A stretch of DNA of 64,000 nt from Cryptomeria japonica (Eukaryota; Streptophyta; Pinopsida; Cupressales; Cupressaceae): contig NC_081413.1 of NCBI RefSeq assembly GCF_030272615.1, forward strand, positions 557,095,136-557,159,135, read 5' to 3'. The first letter of the stretch is position 1. Each line of letters opens with the position of its first letter. The notes beneath the pieces were generated by a model. That model was not told the DNA's origin and did not search any database. It saw only the letters and a program-made list of their open reading frames with translations. Shown here piece by piece: positions 33,101 to 45,100 of this stretch. The translations under genes and the position numbers were made by a program.

Positions 33101-36100
33101 CAGTAATTATCCTTTCTCCCTTACAATTTTCTTCTTCAATAGCATACCCTCTCCAAGGGCTTTCTCGCTTGCATGGCATACCCTTCTTAGGTCATCATCA
33201 CTCTGACACCAAATGTTGGAAGAATGAATGTATAGAATTTGGGAAAGTTACAAGGTAGTTGTAACTTAATTGTTACTTTCAGGTATAACAAATGAAGTGT
33301 TTTTATTAAGGTAAGCAGGGTTTTGAAAGGCCCCAGAATCTTTTGCATTAAGAAAGATAGGACGTGAAGCACAGCAGACCAATAAGAAACAGCCAACAGG
33401 ACAGCAACAAAACTACCAAGGACCAACTACAAGCAGCGCAACAGAGCTACAAGGAGCAACTACAAGCAGCGCAACAGAGCTACAAGGAGCAACAAAAAAA
33501 ACAACTAAACAGCTCAGGAACAACCTTACAAAGCTAACTGAACCCCAACCAAATAATGGGGGCTTACAGAAGTGATTTAAAGGTTTTTGGTTAACCTTAG
33601 TAACAGGGTCCTTCTCCCCTAAATTGTGTTTCTTGAAAAAAGGAGAATCCATAGAAACACCATTAAAGTAATAAGACTATTATACACCATCTGCTCTTCC
33701 TTGATAGAGAGAGAAGGCTGATTTTTCTCTCCCAAACGCCTTTTCTTGTGACTATGAGAATCCAACGAACCACCTAATTCCTCGTACACTTTGGCAGCCA
33801 GAGTCTGATTTCCCCTTGTTTTCCACCATTTGTTCATCCACACTTGGAGAAGAGGACTGCCCACAAATAAAAGGCATTTGTTTCATTTTCCTCCAAACTA
33901 AATGATTAACCTTCATGGTCACACGAGCGTATGTAGAATGACCCACTTTACTGCAAAAATTGCAGACAATCGGAGAAATTTCAAGTTCAATTTCCTGCAC
34001 CCATTTACCATACTTAAAGATAAAGTGACCTGGGTAGGGATCACTTTGTTTATTTCCACCAGCACACAAAATCTTGCATATAGTAGACATTTCATGGATT
34101 TGGTAATAGGGTCAATAGCACAAAATTGCCCAAAAGAGTTGGCAATGGACAAAAGAATCTTATTACTCCCAAATTCCAAGGGCAACCTCAGTAGCTGAAC
34201 CCAAACAGGGATCTTGATGTCATTTAGAGGGTTGAGCCCAGAATACCCACTTGGAGAGACAAACACCATTCAATCCCAAAAACCAAGGACCTTCACAAAG
34301 AATCCTAGAGCAATCCTCAATAACAGAAAAGGGAAAAAGGAAACAATTGTATGCCATTGCAGTTACCTTAACTTGTCCTTCCAGTTTCCAAACTCAAGAA
34401 ACCCATCTTTTGATAGTGTCAATATGACGGTTGCCACAAAATCTCCTAATGAGCAAACCCCCCAGCCATTCTAAAGACTCAGAAAGAAGAGTATCAGGAA
34501 TCTCAACCTCAAGCTCCTGCTCACAAAGAGTATCGGGGGCCCTAGGAGGAGGAGAAGGGATAGTAAAAGGAGGGACTACCACAACTTAAGGCTCAACCAC
34601 CATCACAAAATCTGGAGAGGTAACACTAGAAGCACCAATACCAACATCGAACAGGGAATCTTCATTCTTCAACAAATCCTCGAAAGCCCTAGTGACATTC
34701 TCCACGAGGGAACGAGAAAATTTTTCAAACTCTCCAAATCCAACTCAATAGCCTCATCCCCAACTATAACCAAGACAACAGGAGGAGTCGTATTGGTGAC
34801 AGTAAGGAATAGGGGAAAACCCTTCCTTCAGTGAACCCTAGAGGCCAATACCAACAATATCTATGATACCGGTTCTCCCCTTTTTTGCCTGGGTCCTGGT
34901 CCTGGTCCGTGCCCGGTCCTGGTCCTGGTCCGGTTCGCCCTGGGTCCCCCCCGGGTCCTGCCCAGGCGGCTGGGTTCCCTGTGGGTCCTGCCATGCAGGA
35001 CCCACAGGGAACCCAGCCGCCTGGGCAGGACCCGGGGGGGACCCAGGGCGAACCCAAGAGGACCCGGGTGAACCCAAGCCCGTGGGTTCCCAAAAACGGG
35101 GCCCACGGGTTAGAAAGCATTTAAAAACAATAAAAAAACAATATTTTTAATCTTCTAAATACATCTAAACCCTAATCCGCCCCTCTATAATGCATTTCAT
35201 GCATCAAAACATGCATTCAACCTATTCTACTTGCATTTTTGAAGATTTTTTCTCTACAATCACGGTTCTTAGTTTTTGTATTTTTCTTCGAAGGTGACGA
35301 CTACAAAGGTGTGAGACACGCATCAAAGGCATAGGAATCACTGGAGAAGAAAGATTTAGCCATTAAAGGTAAGTGAATCTGAATTTTTTTCAAGTTTTCA
35401 AGAATTTTTCCAAGTTTTTTTCAAATTTTTAAATTTTTTTTTAAAGTTTTTTAAAGTTTTTTTAATTTTTTTTAAAGAAGTCTTGTATATTTTTTTACAC
35501 TTTGTATGCATAGTATGGGGTTATAATACCAAAATTTTAATAATTTTTTTCAATAATGTTGTGCATTCTCTTTTCATTTTAGGTGCACTATTCATATAAT
35601 CATACATAATGGCTGGAACTGGAAGTGCAAGTGCAAGCTCTAGTTCAGTTGCAAATGTCCGAAATGAAAATACCCCCTTTAAAATTGATCAAGATTCACC
35701 ACTTTGGCATTATACAACAATGATCAAGCCAGTGTCTGGTGGTGGGGGTTTTGTTTGGCAATGCAACCATTGTGGCACTGAGTATACCAGCTCATACTAT
35801 CGAGTGAAAGGCCACCTTTGTTTCATCCCTGGGCGTGGAATAAAATTTTGTAAGGGATCAGATGGCAAGGGGCTGCCAAAAGCTCTAGTTTTGGGATATA
35901 TTAGAGAACAAGAGGAAGCTGATAGGAGAAGTGGCAAAGCAAAGACTGATCATCCTCTTGTCCATCAAAGCTCAATGTCTAAGAGGCCTTCTAGTAGCAT
36001 GGGCTCCACAAGACCAGCTAGTTCACATCCTTTCATGCAAAACCCACCAGTTGATGCAGTAGAGAATCAGAATGTTGTGGCTTCACGGAAAAGAGGCCCA

Positions 36101-39100
36101 TTGGATTTTGCCTTCAAAAATGAACTGAGAGAGATTGCAGATTCCAAAATTGCACGTTGCCTTTATGGCAATGGGCTTTCTTTCAACCTTGTTAGATCAC
36201 CTTACTTTCGGGACATGGTGCATACTCTTTGCAATACACCTTCTGATTATGTTTGTCCAGGGTATGAAAAGGTGAGAACCACCTTATTGGCAAAGGAGAA
36301 AGCATCCATAGAGTTACAGTTGAAGGTCATCAAAGATACATGGCAGGAAACAGGTGTGACCATTGTTTCTGATGGATGGAAAGATTGTAAAAATAGGCCA
36401 TTGATCAATGTTATAGCAGTGTGTCCTAAAGGGGCAATGTTTTTGAAAGCAGTGGATAGTGAGGGGCAAGTGAAAGATGCAAGTTTCATTGCCAATATCT
36501 TGATAGAATGCATTGACATGGTGGGGCCTCAAAATGTTGTCCAAGTTGTAACTGACAATGCTAAAAATTGTAGGGCAGCAGGGACTATAGTGGAGGCTAC
36601 ATATGGTCACATCTTTTGGACACCATGCGCAGTACACTCACTCAATTTAATCATGCAAAAGCTTGGCACACAAATTGATTGGGTGAAAAAACTATATGCG
36701 GAGGGCGAGGAGATTCAAATGTTTGTGACTAATCATCATATGTCACAAGCCATTTTCAGGACCTTCTCCAAGTTGGAGTTGTTGAAGGTAATTTATAATT
36801 ACTAATTTTAAATTTTATTTTTTAATTTTTTAGTTTTAAATTTGTATTTTTTATAGACTTGCATTTGATATATGTTGTGTATTTTGTTATGTCATGTTAG
36901 GTTGCTGAAACACGATTTGCATCTCACACGCTCGTCTTAAGACGACTTCTGAAGGTGCGAGACGCCTTGAGTTCTATGGTCATCAACAGCTTGTGGAGTG
37001 TATGGAAGCAGTCCCACACAGAAAGAGCTCTAAAAGTAAGAGCATTGATCCTTAGTGAGAAATGGTGGGATGATGTGGAATATGTTTTGAATTTCACTGA
37101 GCCCATCATGAGCATGATCAGGTATGCTGATACTGATCGCCCATGTTTGGGCAAGATTTATGATGGCATGGATTGCATGGTGGAAAAAATAAAAGAAGTA
37201 ATAAATAGAAAAGAAAATGACCCAACGGAAACATTTTTCAAAGTTGTGCAGAAAATTGTTGTTGACCGTTGGAACAAGATGACCACCCCCTTACATCTCT
37301 TAGCATTTGCTTTGACGCCAAAATTTTATAGTGCAAAGATGCTTGCAACACCAAGGAGGGTGCCACCATATAGAGATGCAGAGGTTGCTTCTGGCTATAG
37401 GGCTGCCTTTAAAAAGATATATCAAGATGAGGAGACAAGAAATATTGTCATGAGGGAGTTTGGCCAATTTGTATCTGCAAAAAATCATGATGTTGTAGCT
37501 CTTAATGCTAGATATGGGATGGATGCTGATGAGTGGTGGTATGTACATGGTCAAGGCTCCATTTACTTGCAGCCTCTTGCAATTAAACTTAACTCCCAAG
37601 TATGTATCTTTTTATTTTTTATTTTTATAGTTTTCCAATTCCATTTGATGCTATCATTTTTTCATTTTATAATTTTAATTTGTAAATTTCTAATTATGTT
37701 TTAACTTTTAACAGGTTGCAAGTTCTTCTTCAGCTGAGCGGAATTGGAGTACATACTCCTTCATCCACTCAGTCAAACGTAATCGTTTGGGTGCAAAGAA
37801 AGCTGAGGATTTGGTCTACGTACACTCCAACCTTCGTTTGTTGTCACATAAGGACCCTGAATATAGTGAGGGTGTAACAAGGAATTGGGATCTAGCCCCT
37901 GAGTGTGCTGATTTAGATGCTACAGTTGCACAACTTTGCCAAGTCTCTATAGACGAGGCGGTTATGGAATTTGAGAGAGACATAGCTAGTGGGAGTGGCA
38001 TTCCATTTGATATTGGTTCAATTGATGTTGAATTTGAACCACTTGATGACCGTGAGCTTGGGTTGGATGCTTCAGATGAAGATGAATATGGAATTTAAAT
38101 CCCATAGATGGCTTGTAATTTGAATGTTTAACTTTATACTTTATTGTGTCATGACATTTTCACATTTTGAAACTTGAAACTTGAATATTATCTTTTTTGC
38201 AAATTATGAATATGATATTACATTTATGATTTATGATATATCAATATCAGAATATTTATTGGCATTGGCAATTATGGATTTATGATTTATTGATTTATGA
38301 TTTATCTGTTATCATCTATGTATCATTGTATGGGAAAGTTACATTGTATGTTTGATGTTTCATATTTGTATGTTTGAACTGTGAACATATATAATTTTGA
38401 TGTTTGAAGTTTGAACATATATATATATATATTAAAAAAAATTAAAATATATATATATATGTACGGACGAACCCGTACCCGTACCCAAAAAAAAAAAATT
38501 TTTGCCGAATCCGCGAACCCGTACCCAAATCCGAACCCGAATCCGAACCGGAACCGGTAACTTAGAACAATATGGTTCAAATCACCAATCAGTTACGTCT
38601 CTGCTGCAGGAACTTCACTAGGCCCAACAACCGAGAAAGCCTTAGAAACCATAGGTGCATAGAGGAAGCCCCTACAGAAGCTGCAAACAGAGGGGCAGAA
38701 GCAAAAGAGGTTAGCCCAACAGTCTTGGGGCAATAGAGAGCAATCTCATCCAGAGCCCTCTCCACTGCAGAAAGAGACTTCGCAGATCAAGGGGCCTCCC
38801 CGTCCATAGCATCCTCCACAATGTCGAAAATATCGAAATCCATATAGTCCCAACAATCCCCTTCACCATTGAAGCAGATCCTTTCTCCAGAGTTATCATT
38901 CTCGGCCTCCAAATGGGCAAGCACAAGGGCTCTTAGCAAAATGTCAAGAAGGAGAACGAAGTCATCATCTGAGGGGCATTCGCTATCTCCTTCATCTTCA
39001 AAACAGCCATCACTTGCACCAGAACCAAAGGGTCCACCTCCAACGCCAATGGCTAGGGTTTTTGTTGCTATAGCATTTTCCCTAGCTCTCGCTCTTGTCT

Positions 39101-42100
39101 CCATCTTCTCAATCTTTTACTTTTTACAAATGAAATGTTATTACATTAACATCAGTGATAAATGTCTATGTAAGTGTATTCTAACATTATATCTAATATC
39201 CAGATGTTCATTTGCAAAAAAAACTGATAACATAACTGGAAATGACCCTCACAGACAGCAATATGTTAAAAGCATGCATCCCTATGATCTTCACCGGTTT
39301 AATAAATTCATATGGTGTGATCCTTCAGACCACTTAACAGGATATAACAAAGTCATTACTAGTTCAGCTTGAGGAGAGCATTTAACATTCTTTGTCCTTT
39401 TGATCTATAAAGGAACCATAGTCATGGCTCGGTAACAATTACCAACACTGCTGACACATTTACAATGATCCTATCTATAATTTTTTTGTTAAAACATTAA
39501 TAAGTCTCCATGTTGAACAATGTAAAACAATATCTTCAAAGTTGCATGGACACGGATATGAATACAAGTACGGATACGGATATTTTTAAAGACCGCAATA
39601 TGGATACAAATGGATACGACATTCATACAATTCATATTTAACACAATTTTCCAAGTTATTAGAGGAGAATTGCTACATAAATAAATATAAGTTGATTTGA
39701 CAATTTACAAGATGCAAACATAGTAGAGTTGCATTGAAAGATAGCCCAAAAAAATGGGTGGCTGAAATAGAAAAACAATTCGTTTGTCTTTTCTCATTTG
39801 GTGTAGGTTTTCTTTATGCCAATTTTTTTTAAGAAAAATGCATGAATTAAATTTTTTAAAATTAAATTTAGGAAGATTTATGTCAAATTTTAAAGAAATC
39901 AAATCACATATCCAGCATGGTTGGAAAATCAAGGTTTTTAGGGCACATGTGGGTACAGTATCTGACATATATCCGGGCCATATCAGATACAGGGATACAC
40001 ACGCCTAGGGAGGGACAGGAGTATCTGCCTACTCTGAACATCCCTGAACAAGAAGGTCCCTTAAATATTTGTGTGTGCATCTTCTCTAATATGTACTATG
40101 ACTGCTATCTAAACTTCAGAAGTCTTAAGAATCATCATTAAAAGTAAATGTCTTGAGAACTGCAGAAATAATTAAAAATGCAATTTACAATTAAAAGACT
40201 GTTTCACACTTTGCATGGTTGGTGATAGACTGGATCTTATACAGAGAGAAAGATTAGAGTGCATGATTCCTACAGAAGTTTCATGTGTTCTTCAAAACCT
40301 TAAAATATAGTGGTTCTATAATGATAAAATGAAAAAGTGAAAAAAAAAATCATGAGCAATACCATCAAGACAAGTGGGACAGATGTCTTCCTCTTCTATG
40401 AGAGCTATTGCAGATTCAACAGTCAGCATTGTCTTCGAAGATTGGCACTTCTCTGGCATTTCAGTACAATAGCCTTGGCTCTGCTCTTCGCTATCAACTC
40501 CAATCTTTTTCTGCAGTGTAGTTAAAGTTTCACCGCAAGTGCCATTATCTCTTCTAAGAGGCTCAGATTCTTCATGCAAATAAATACTTGTCTTTTCACG
40601 CCTTGATACCAGCCCATCACGCTGTAAGTGAAGATATCTAGGATCTACATCATATGGTAAGGGTCTTGGAGGTGGGCGATATGTATCAGGTGGAGAAGTA
40701 TCAGGAGAAGAAATACCTAACAATCCAGCTGACGCAGAAGATGCTGAAGCAGCACCTCGCCGATCAACCCTACCAAAGGCTGTAGAATACTGCATGATGC
40801 AAGAATAAACAGGAAAGAATATATTAGACCATTCTTTTACAAAGTTCTAAATTATCTGCAACACAGGTAATGCATATAATTATTTCAATTACATTTACAA
40901 TGAAATATATATTGTATTCTAGCAATGTACAAAAATTCAATGGAATATAAAGCTTTGACTAATTATTTGGCTACCTTTCTAAAAGCAAAATTTCAAACAT
41001 TTCTATATATATATAAAGAAAACAATATGAGATGTTCTCAAAGCTCCACCATTTGTACAGACTACCAGCAGAAAACGGTACAGCCAATTCACATTATATT
41101 GTAATAGTAACAGTTCCAATGCTCCACCCATAAGGCTGCCAATCCAGTTGCAGTAAAAGTTGAAACCAATATTGGCATGCATCTCTAAAATTAATGCTAA
41201 AAGGCAAAAGCCCAGAACACACACTTAGACAAACAACTATAGAAATTTTCAGATTGGACGAAGAGAAGTGAGTCAAGAATTTTATGTGTTTCTCTTTGCC
41301 GGATTTACAATTTTAGCTATAATATCAGTTATATTTAGCTGGTCACAATAATAATGTTGATAGTTATCAAGTCAACAGCATCTAGTTCTCTTTAAATAAT
41401 GTTGTTCCAACAGATGACATTCAGCATATAAAGCTGAAATAAATTTCCTTCTAAATATCACATCAAGTGGTTTATTGCAAGATCATAACCCTTGTTGTAA
41501 AAGATCAAATGTGGAATTTTCCAACAAGTTGGGAAGCAAATAAATACACATAAAAACTCATACATCAGGATGTTATTTTAATATTTGGCATTAACATGAC
41601 TGGGAGCTTCCTATATACTACACAGCAATCTCTTTTACACCTACAAATTAAATTAATTTAAGTGATTGATGGGTAGGATTCATCAGGTAATCCAACCTTC
41701 TGAAACTTTAAAAAAAAAAGTCCAGTGCAAATTTAGTTCAGGGAAAAAATTACTACAACTAAGAGTGGACCAGAACTGGGATAAACAAATATATAGGTGG
41801 CTGCATCCTCAAAGTGCAAAGTCGAACAAAGCATGTTAACTGTATTTAGAAAAAATAATGTTTTATAGCAGAGAACACTCAAAAAGAAATATATTAAAGA
41901 TCTAAATTCTACAAACTTCAACCTGGATTAGAATAGACATAAAGCATAGGCTACTCATGACACTGCCAAACAATAAACATTATATATATTTGTCCAGATG
42001 CAGATATTTTTTGGATATTGAAATCAATATAATTTCATTAGAACTTGGAAAGAATTTGTTAAACATAATTTAGCCTGATTTTCCTTATTATCCATACTCA

Positions 42101-45100
42101 GAAAACAATATATGTCTAGCTTTTTGTTGCCATATTAAGAATACTATCATATGGACAGCATATAGCTGCCAGTTTAGTAGAGACATTTTAGAAGATAATT
42201 TTCAGTTTGCGCAATTGAAACATAAAGCCCTCAACCTTTGCCACTGCAATGAAAGAAATTATATTAATTCCCGCAAGAGGATAAGAGAAGTCAATGGAAC
42301 CCATATGGCAGTAGCAGTTTCCCTCTCATCACATATAAGTTATAACATGAATACAGTATTAGAGAAATTTTAGAAGATAATTTTCAGTTTTTTGCATTTG
42401 AAACATAATGCCCTCAACCTTTGCCACTGCAAAGAAAGAAATTATATTAATTCCCGCAGGAGGATAACAGAAGTCAATGGAACTCATATGGCAGTATCAG
42501 TTTCCCTCTCATCACATATAACATGAATACATTGTTGTTAGCTATGTTGTTTATACTTTATTATGATAAGTTGTGACTGCCTTCTATTTCCTGAGCCATG
42601 CTGCTGCTGTTTCTGCTGACATGCATCCCCTGTTCCTCATGGATTTTATTTTCTTTGATCCATTCCCTTGGCAATTCATATAGAGGCCATCATTTGCCCA
42701 TAAGTTGATGCAAGGGCATTTGAGTCCACAAGCAATCCCGAATCCCTAAAAGCATTAGCAGGTTGTGTTTCCATTTTTTCTTCAGTTTCGATGTGTTCAC
42801 TACTTTGTGGCTTCATGTCAACTTGCATTCTCGGGAGTGCTATAGAAAAAATACAGCTTTGTTTATTTGTTTGATCTACTTGTGATTATGCTTCAAGGTA
42901 CCCGCAGGTTGCTTCAGTCTCCTTTCAACTGCTATAAGTCAATTTCATTTGTTTATAAGCTGTTCTGCTGCAGGACCTGTATATTTCTGCTACAGGGACC
43001 ATGTATTTAGATGGTGCGTGTGTTGTTTTAAGTGTTTATGCCCAGGTGACATGCTGCAACAGGAATTATAAAGGCTAATACCGAAATTAATATTTAGTGT
43101 TGATTAGATGAGGCTATTGTTATTGCATAGGATGTACTTTAAAAGTTCTCAGCTGTCTTCTTCTAAACAAAAGGTGCTTTTTGCCTTTTCCCAATCTTAG
43201 TGGCTTCATGAGAGTTTGATTGCTTTAGAAATACAGTGATTTTTTCTATATTTGTAGCAGAGTTTTTACATAAGGCAGCTGATTCTGAAGGTCGTGGTTT
43301 TATTTCCTTACGTTTGGGCAGCTAACATCTCTCCTTCCTTTGGTGGTGGCTAATGGTATGCTTACCTGGGATATTTCATATGTTCTTGGCACTAGCATTC
43401 TATTAATTGCCTATTTCTTTTGCTTTTCCCTTGGGGCAGGCCTTTTCCTGGCCAGTTCCTTTGCTGCTCAAACTGTTTACCCGTTCCTTGCCCATATGGT
43501 AATCTTCTATCTTGCATTAGTCAAGTTTCTTCTTTGACAGCAAGGCAATATTTCCTTCGTTGTTTTATCTTGCTGCAACTGGGCTGTCGTCATTTTCTGT
43601 TGCTGCATCTTGACTGCTCAACTATTCCTTGGCTAGCATTTTTTTTTTTCCTCCATGGCTATGATCAATTCCTTAACTCTGTAGCGATTTCCACCACAGG
43701 CTTCAACTGTTTGCTTGTGACTATTTTCTTGATTGCTAGCATGAAAATACCAGTTGGTAACAGGATCTGTAACAGCTTCTTGACTAGGATAATTATTGTT
43801 GTATATGATGTAAATTTTCTATTTACGGGCTCTCTCAATAATAACTATTTAAAGGAATGGTTTGGTAAGGAGAGTAGAGAAGAATATCTCTCTTCATGAG
43901 AGTAGACAAGGCTCATGGAGAGAGGGAACCTCTGTAGAAAGAGGAATAAAATTTTATTGAACAAAATTAGAGTGAAGACCCCTGAACATGAAAAGGGTAT
44001 GTTAATGAAAACAAGACTGCATGAAGCCTCATTGTGAGAAGAGATACAGATTATAGATTTTTGTGTAGTTCACTATAGCATCATGTATTTGTAATGCAAG
44101 TTGTTTGCTGCCAAAGGCAACCAATAAAAGTTATTGTAGCATTTTTAATTTACTTTCATTGTACACGGATGTGTCATAAATTGTGTGGGCTGCTATACTG
44201 GGTAGTTTTTTAGTAGACCCCCTAGTCTAGACTGCATCATGAGTAAATCTAGATATAACAGAAAATAACTAGGGTAAGAAATGACCCTAGGAGATGAAAA
44301 AGTGATTAAGGATAGAACACTAAAAACCAATGAAAGCAAAAAAAGAGCAGTAATCCCAAACCAATTAAATACTAGAAATAAATTAATAATATATCAGTTC
44401 AAATCTACTAGCCATGTTAAGAGACGATTCCACAAGAAATGTACCAGCAGAAAGCAAAGAGGATTCAAAATACCCTAGCCATCTCAAGACAGGATTCCAC
44501 AAGAAAAAGAAGCAAGCTAAAAGACAGCTTCCCGATCCATGTCAAAGGTCTGAGCAGAAAGAACTAACTTTAATCACCATCCCCCGACATCAAAGAACCA
44601 GTGCAGGATCTGAAAATATCAATTGGGCAATCTAAGAAGGATGTAGAGTACTTCTCAAACCTCTTGTAACTCAAATTCTACAATCCTTTCTTCAAACTCA
44701 ATCGAAAACAGGAGTTTCTGGTGTAATGTCCCTGCTTTGAAATTGAAACCTAGATTTAAAACCTTGAAATCAAATTTGATAATTCCTATTTGGGAATTAC
44801 AAGAATGCTTCATTGAATTCAGTTTTTGAGATTAAAATATTCAGAAATACTAATATTTTATTAAGACAATGTGTTTTAGATTAAAAGAATTTGAAGAGTG
44901 GGGCAGCTGTGAGCAGTCGCTGCAAGACAAGGAAGAATTACACTCTAAACAGCTACTGATTTCAAGTGCTGAATAAGGCAAAACCAGATCAGCAAATAAG
45001 ACAAAGACAAGAGTCACAGGTGTTTATCCTAAGCATAAGAAGACAAAGGGTTATCAAAGGGGAAAGGAATCGTCAAAATTAAAAGGCAGCTCTAGAAGGA

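Larger units (their letters stand above)
34861..38565 (+). mobile_element. hAT DNA transposon, apparently intact and autonomous
   Basis: The 8-bp duplication AACAATAT flanks it exactly (34853-34860, 38566-38573), the hallmark length for hAT. The terminal inverted repeats are CTATGATACCGGTTC at 34861-34875 and, inverted, CTAAGTTACCGGTTC at 38565-38551, 13 of 15 matching. Subterminal regions are GC-rich with repeated GGTCCTGGTCC-like units on the left and GAACCCG/CCGAATCCG units on the right, plausible transposase-binding sites. The transposase reading frame is open in all three exons. It sits inside the LINE in RING intron 2, opposite in orientation to the gene. Confidence 0.9.
33300..39125 (-). 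mobile_element. LINE with ORF1 only, split by an hAT transposon
   Basis: The flanking repeat ACAAATGAAGTG (33288-33299) and ACAAATGAAATG (39126-39137) agrees at 11 of 12 positions. On the minus strand the element begins about 20 bp before an ORF1 start at 39104 and ends CTTACCTTAATAAAAA at 33300. Removing the hAT insertion (34861-38565) and one copy of its 8-bp duplication leaves about 2.1 kb. It encodes an L1-type ORF1 (DUF4283-like plus zinc knuckle) and a 3' UTR, with no endonuclease or reverse transcriptase. It lies in intron 2 of the RING gene, in the same orientation as the gene. Confidence 0.75.

Noticed and set aside
32919-33206. 95-residue Ser-rich plus-strand frame
   Set aside because: It has no domain; the minus strand here looks like leader or gag sequence next to a primer-binding-like site, which is itself uncertain.
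34764-35150. Six overlapping frames of 79-118 residues on both strands, Gly/Pro/Arg rich
   Set aside because: They are produced by the perfect GC-rich palindrome and subterminal repeats of the hAT element.
36247-37599. Minus-strand frames of 76-107 residues
   Set aside because: They are shadows of the hAT transposase exons.
39541-40020. Possible small transposon suggested by GGATACGGATA-type repeats
   Set aside because: No matching inverted ends or target duplication could be found.
43340-43899. Hydrophobic 65-residue and 159-residue frames in intron 1
   Set aside because: They overlap in different frames, show no family motif and lie in T-rich intron sequence.
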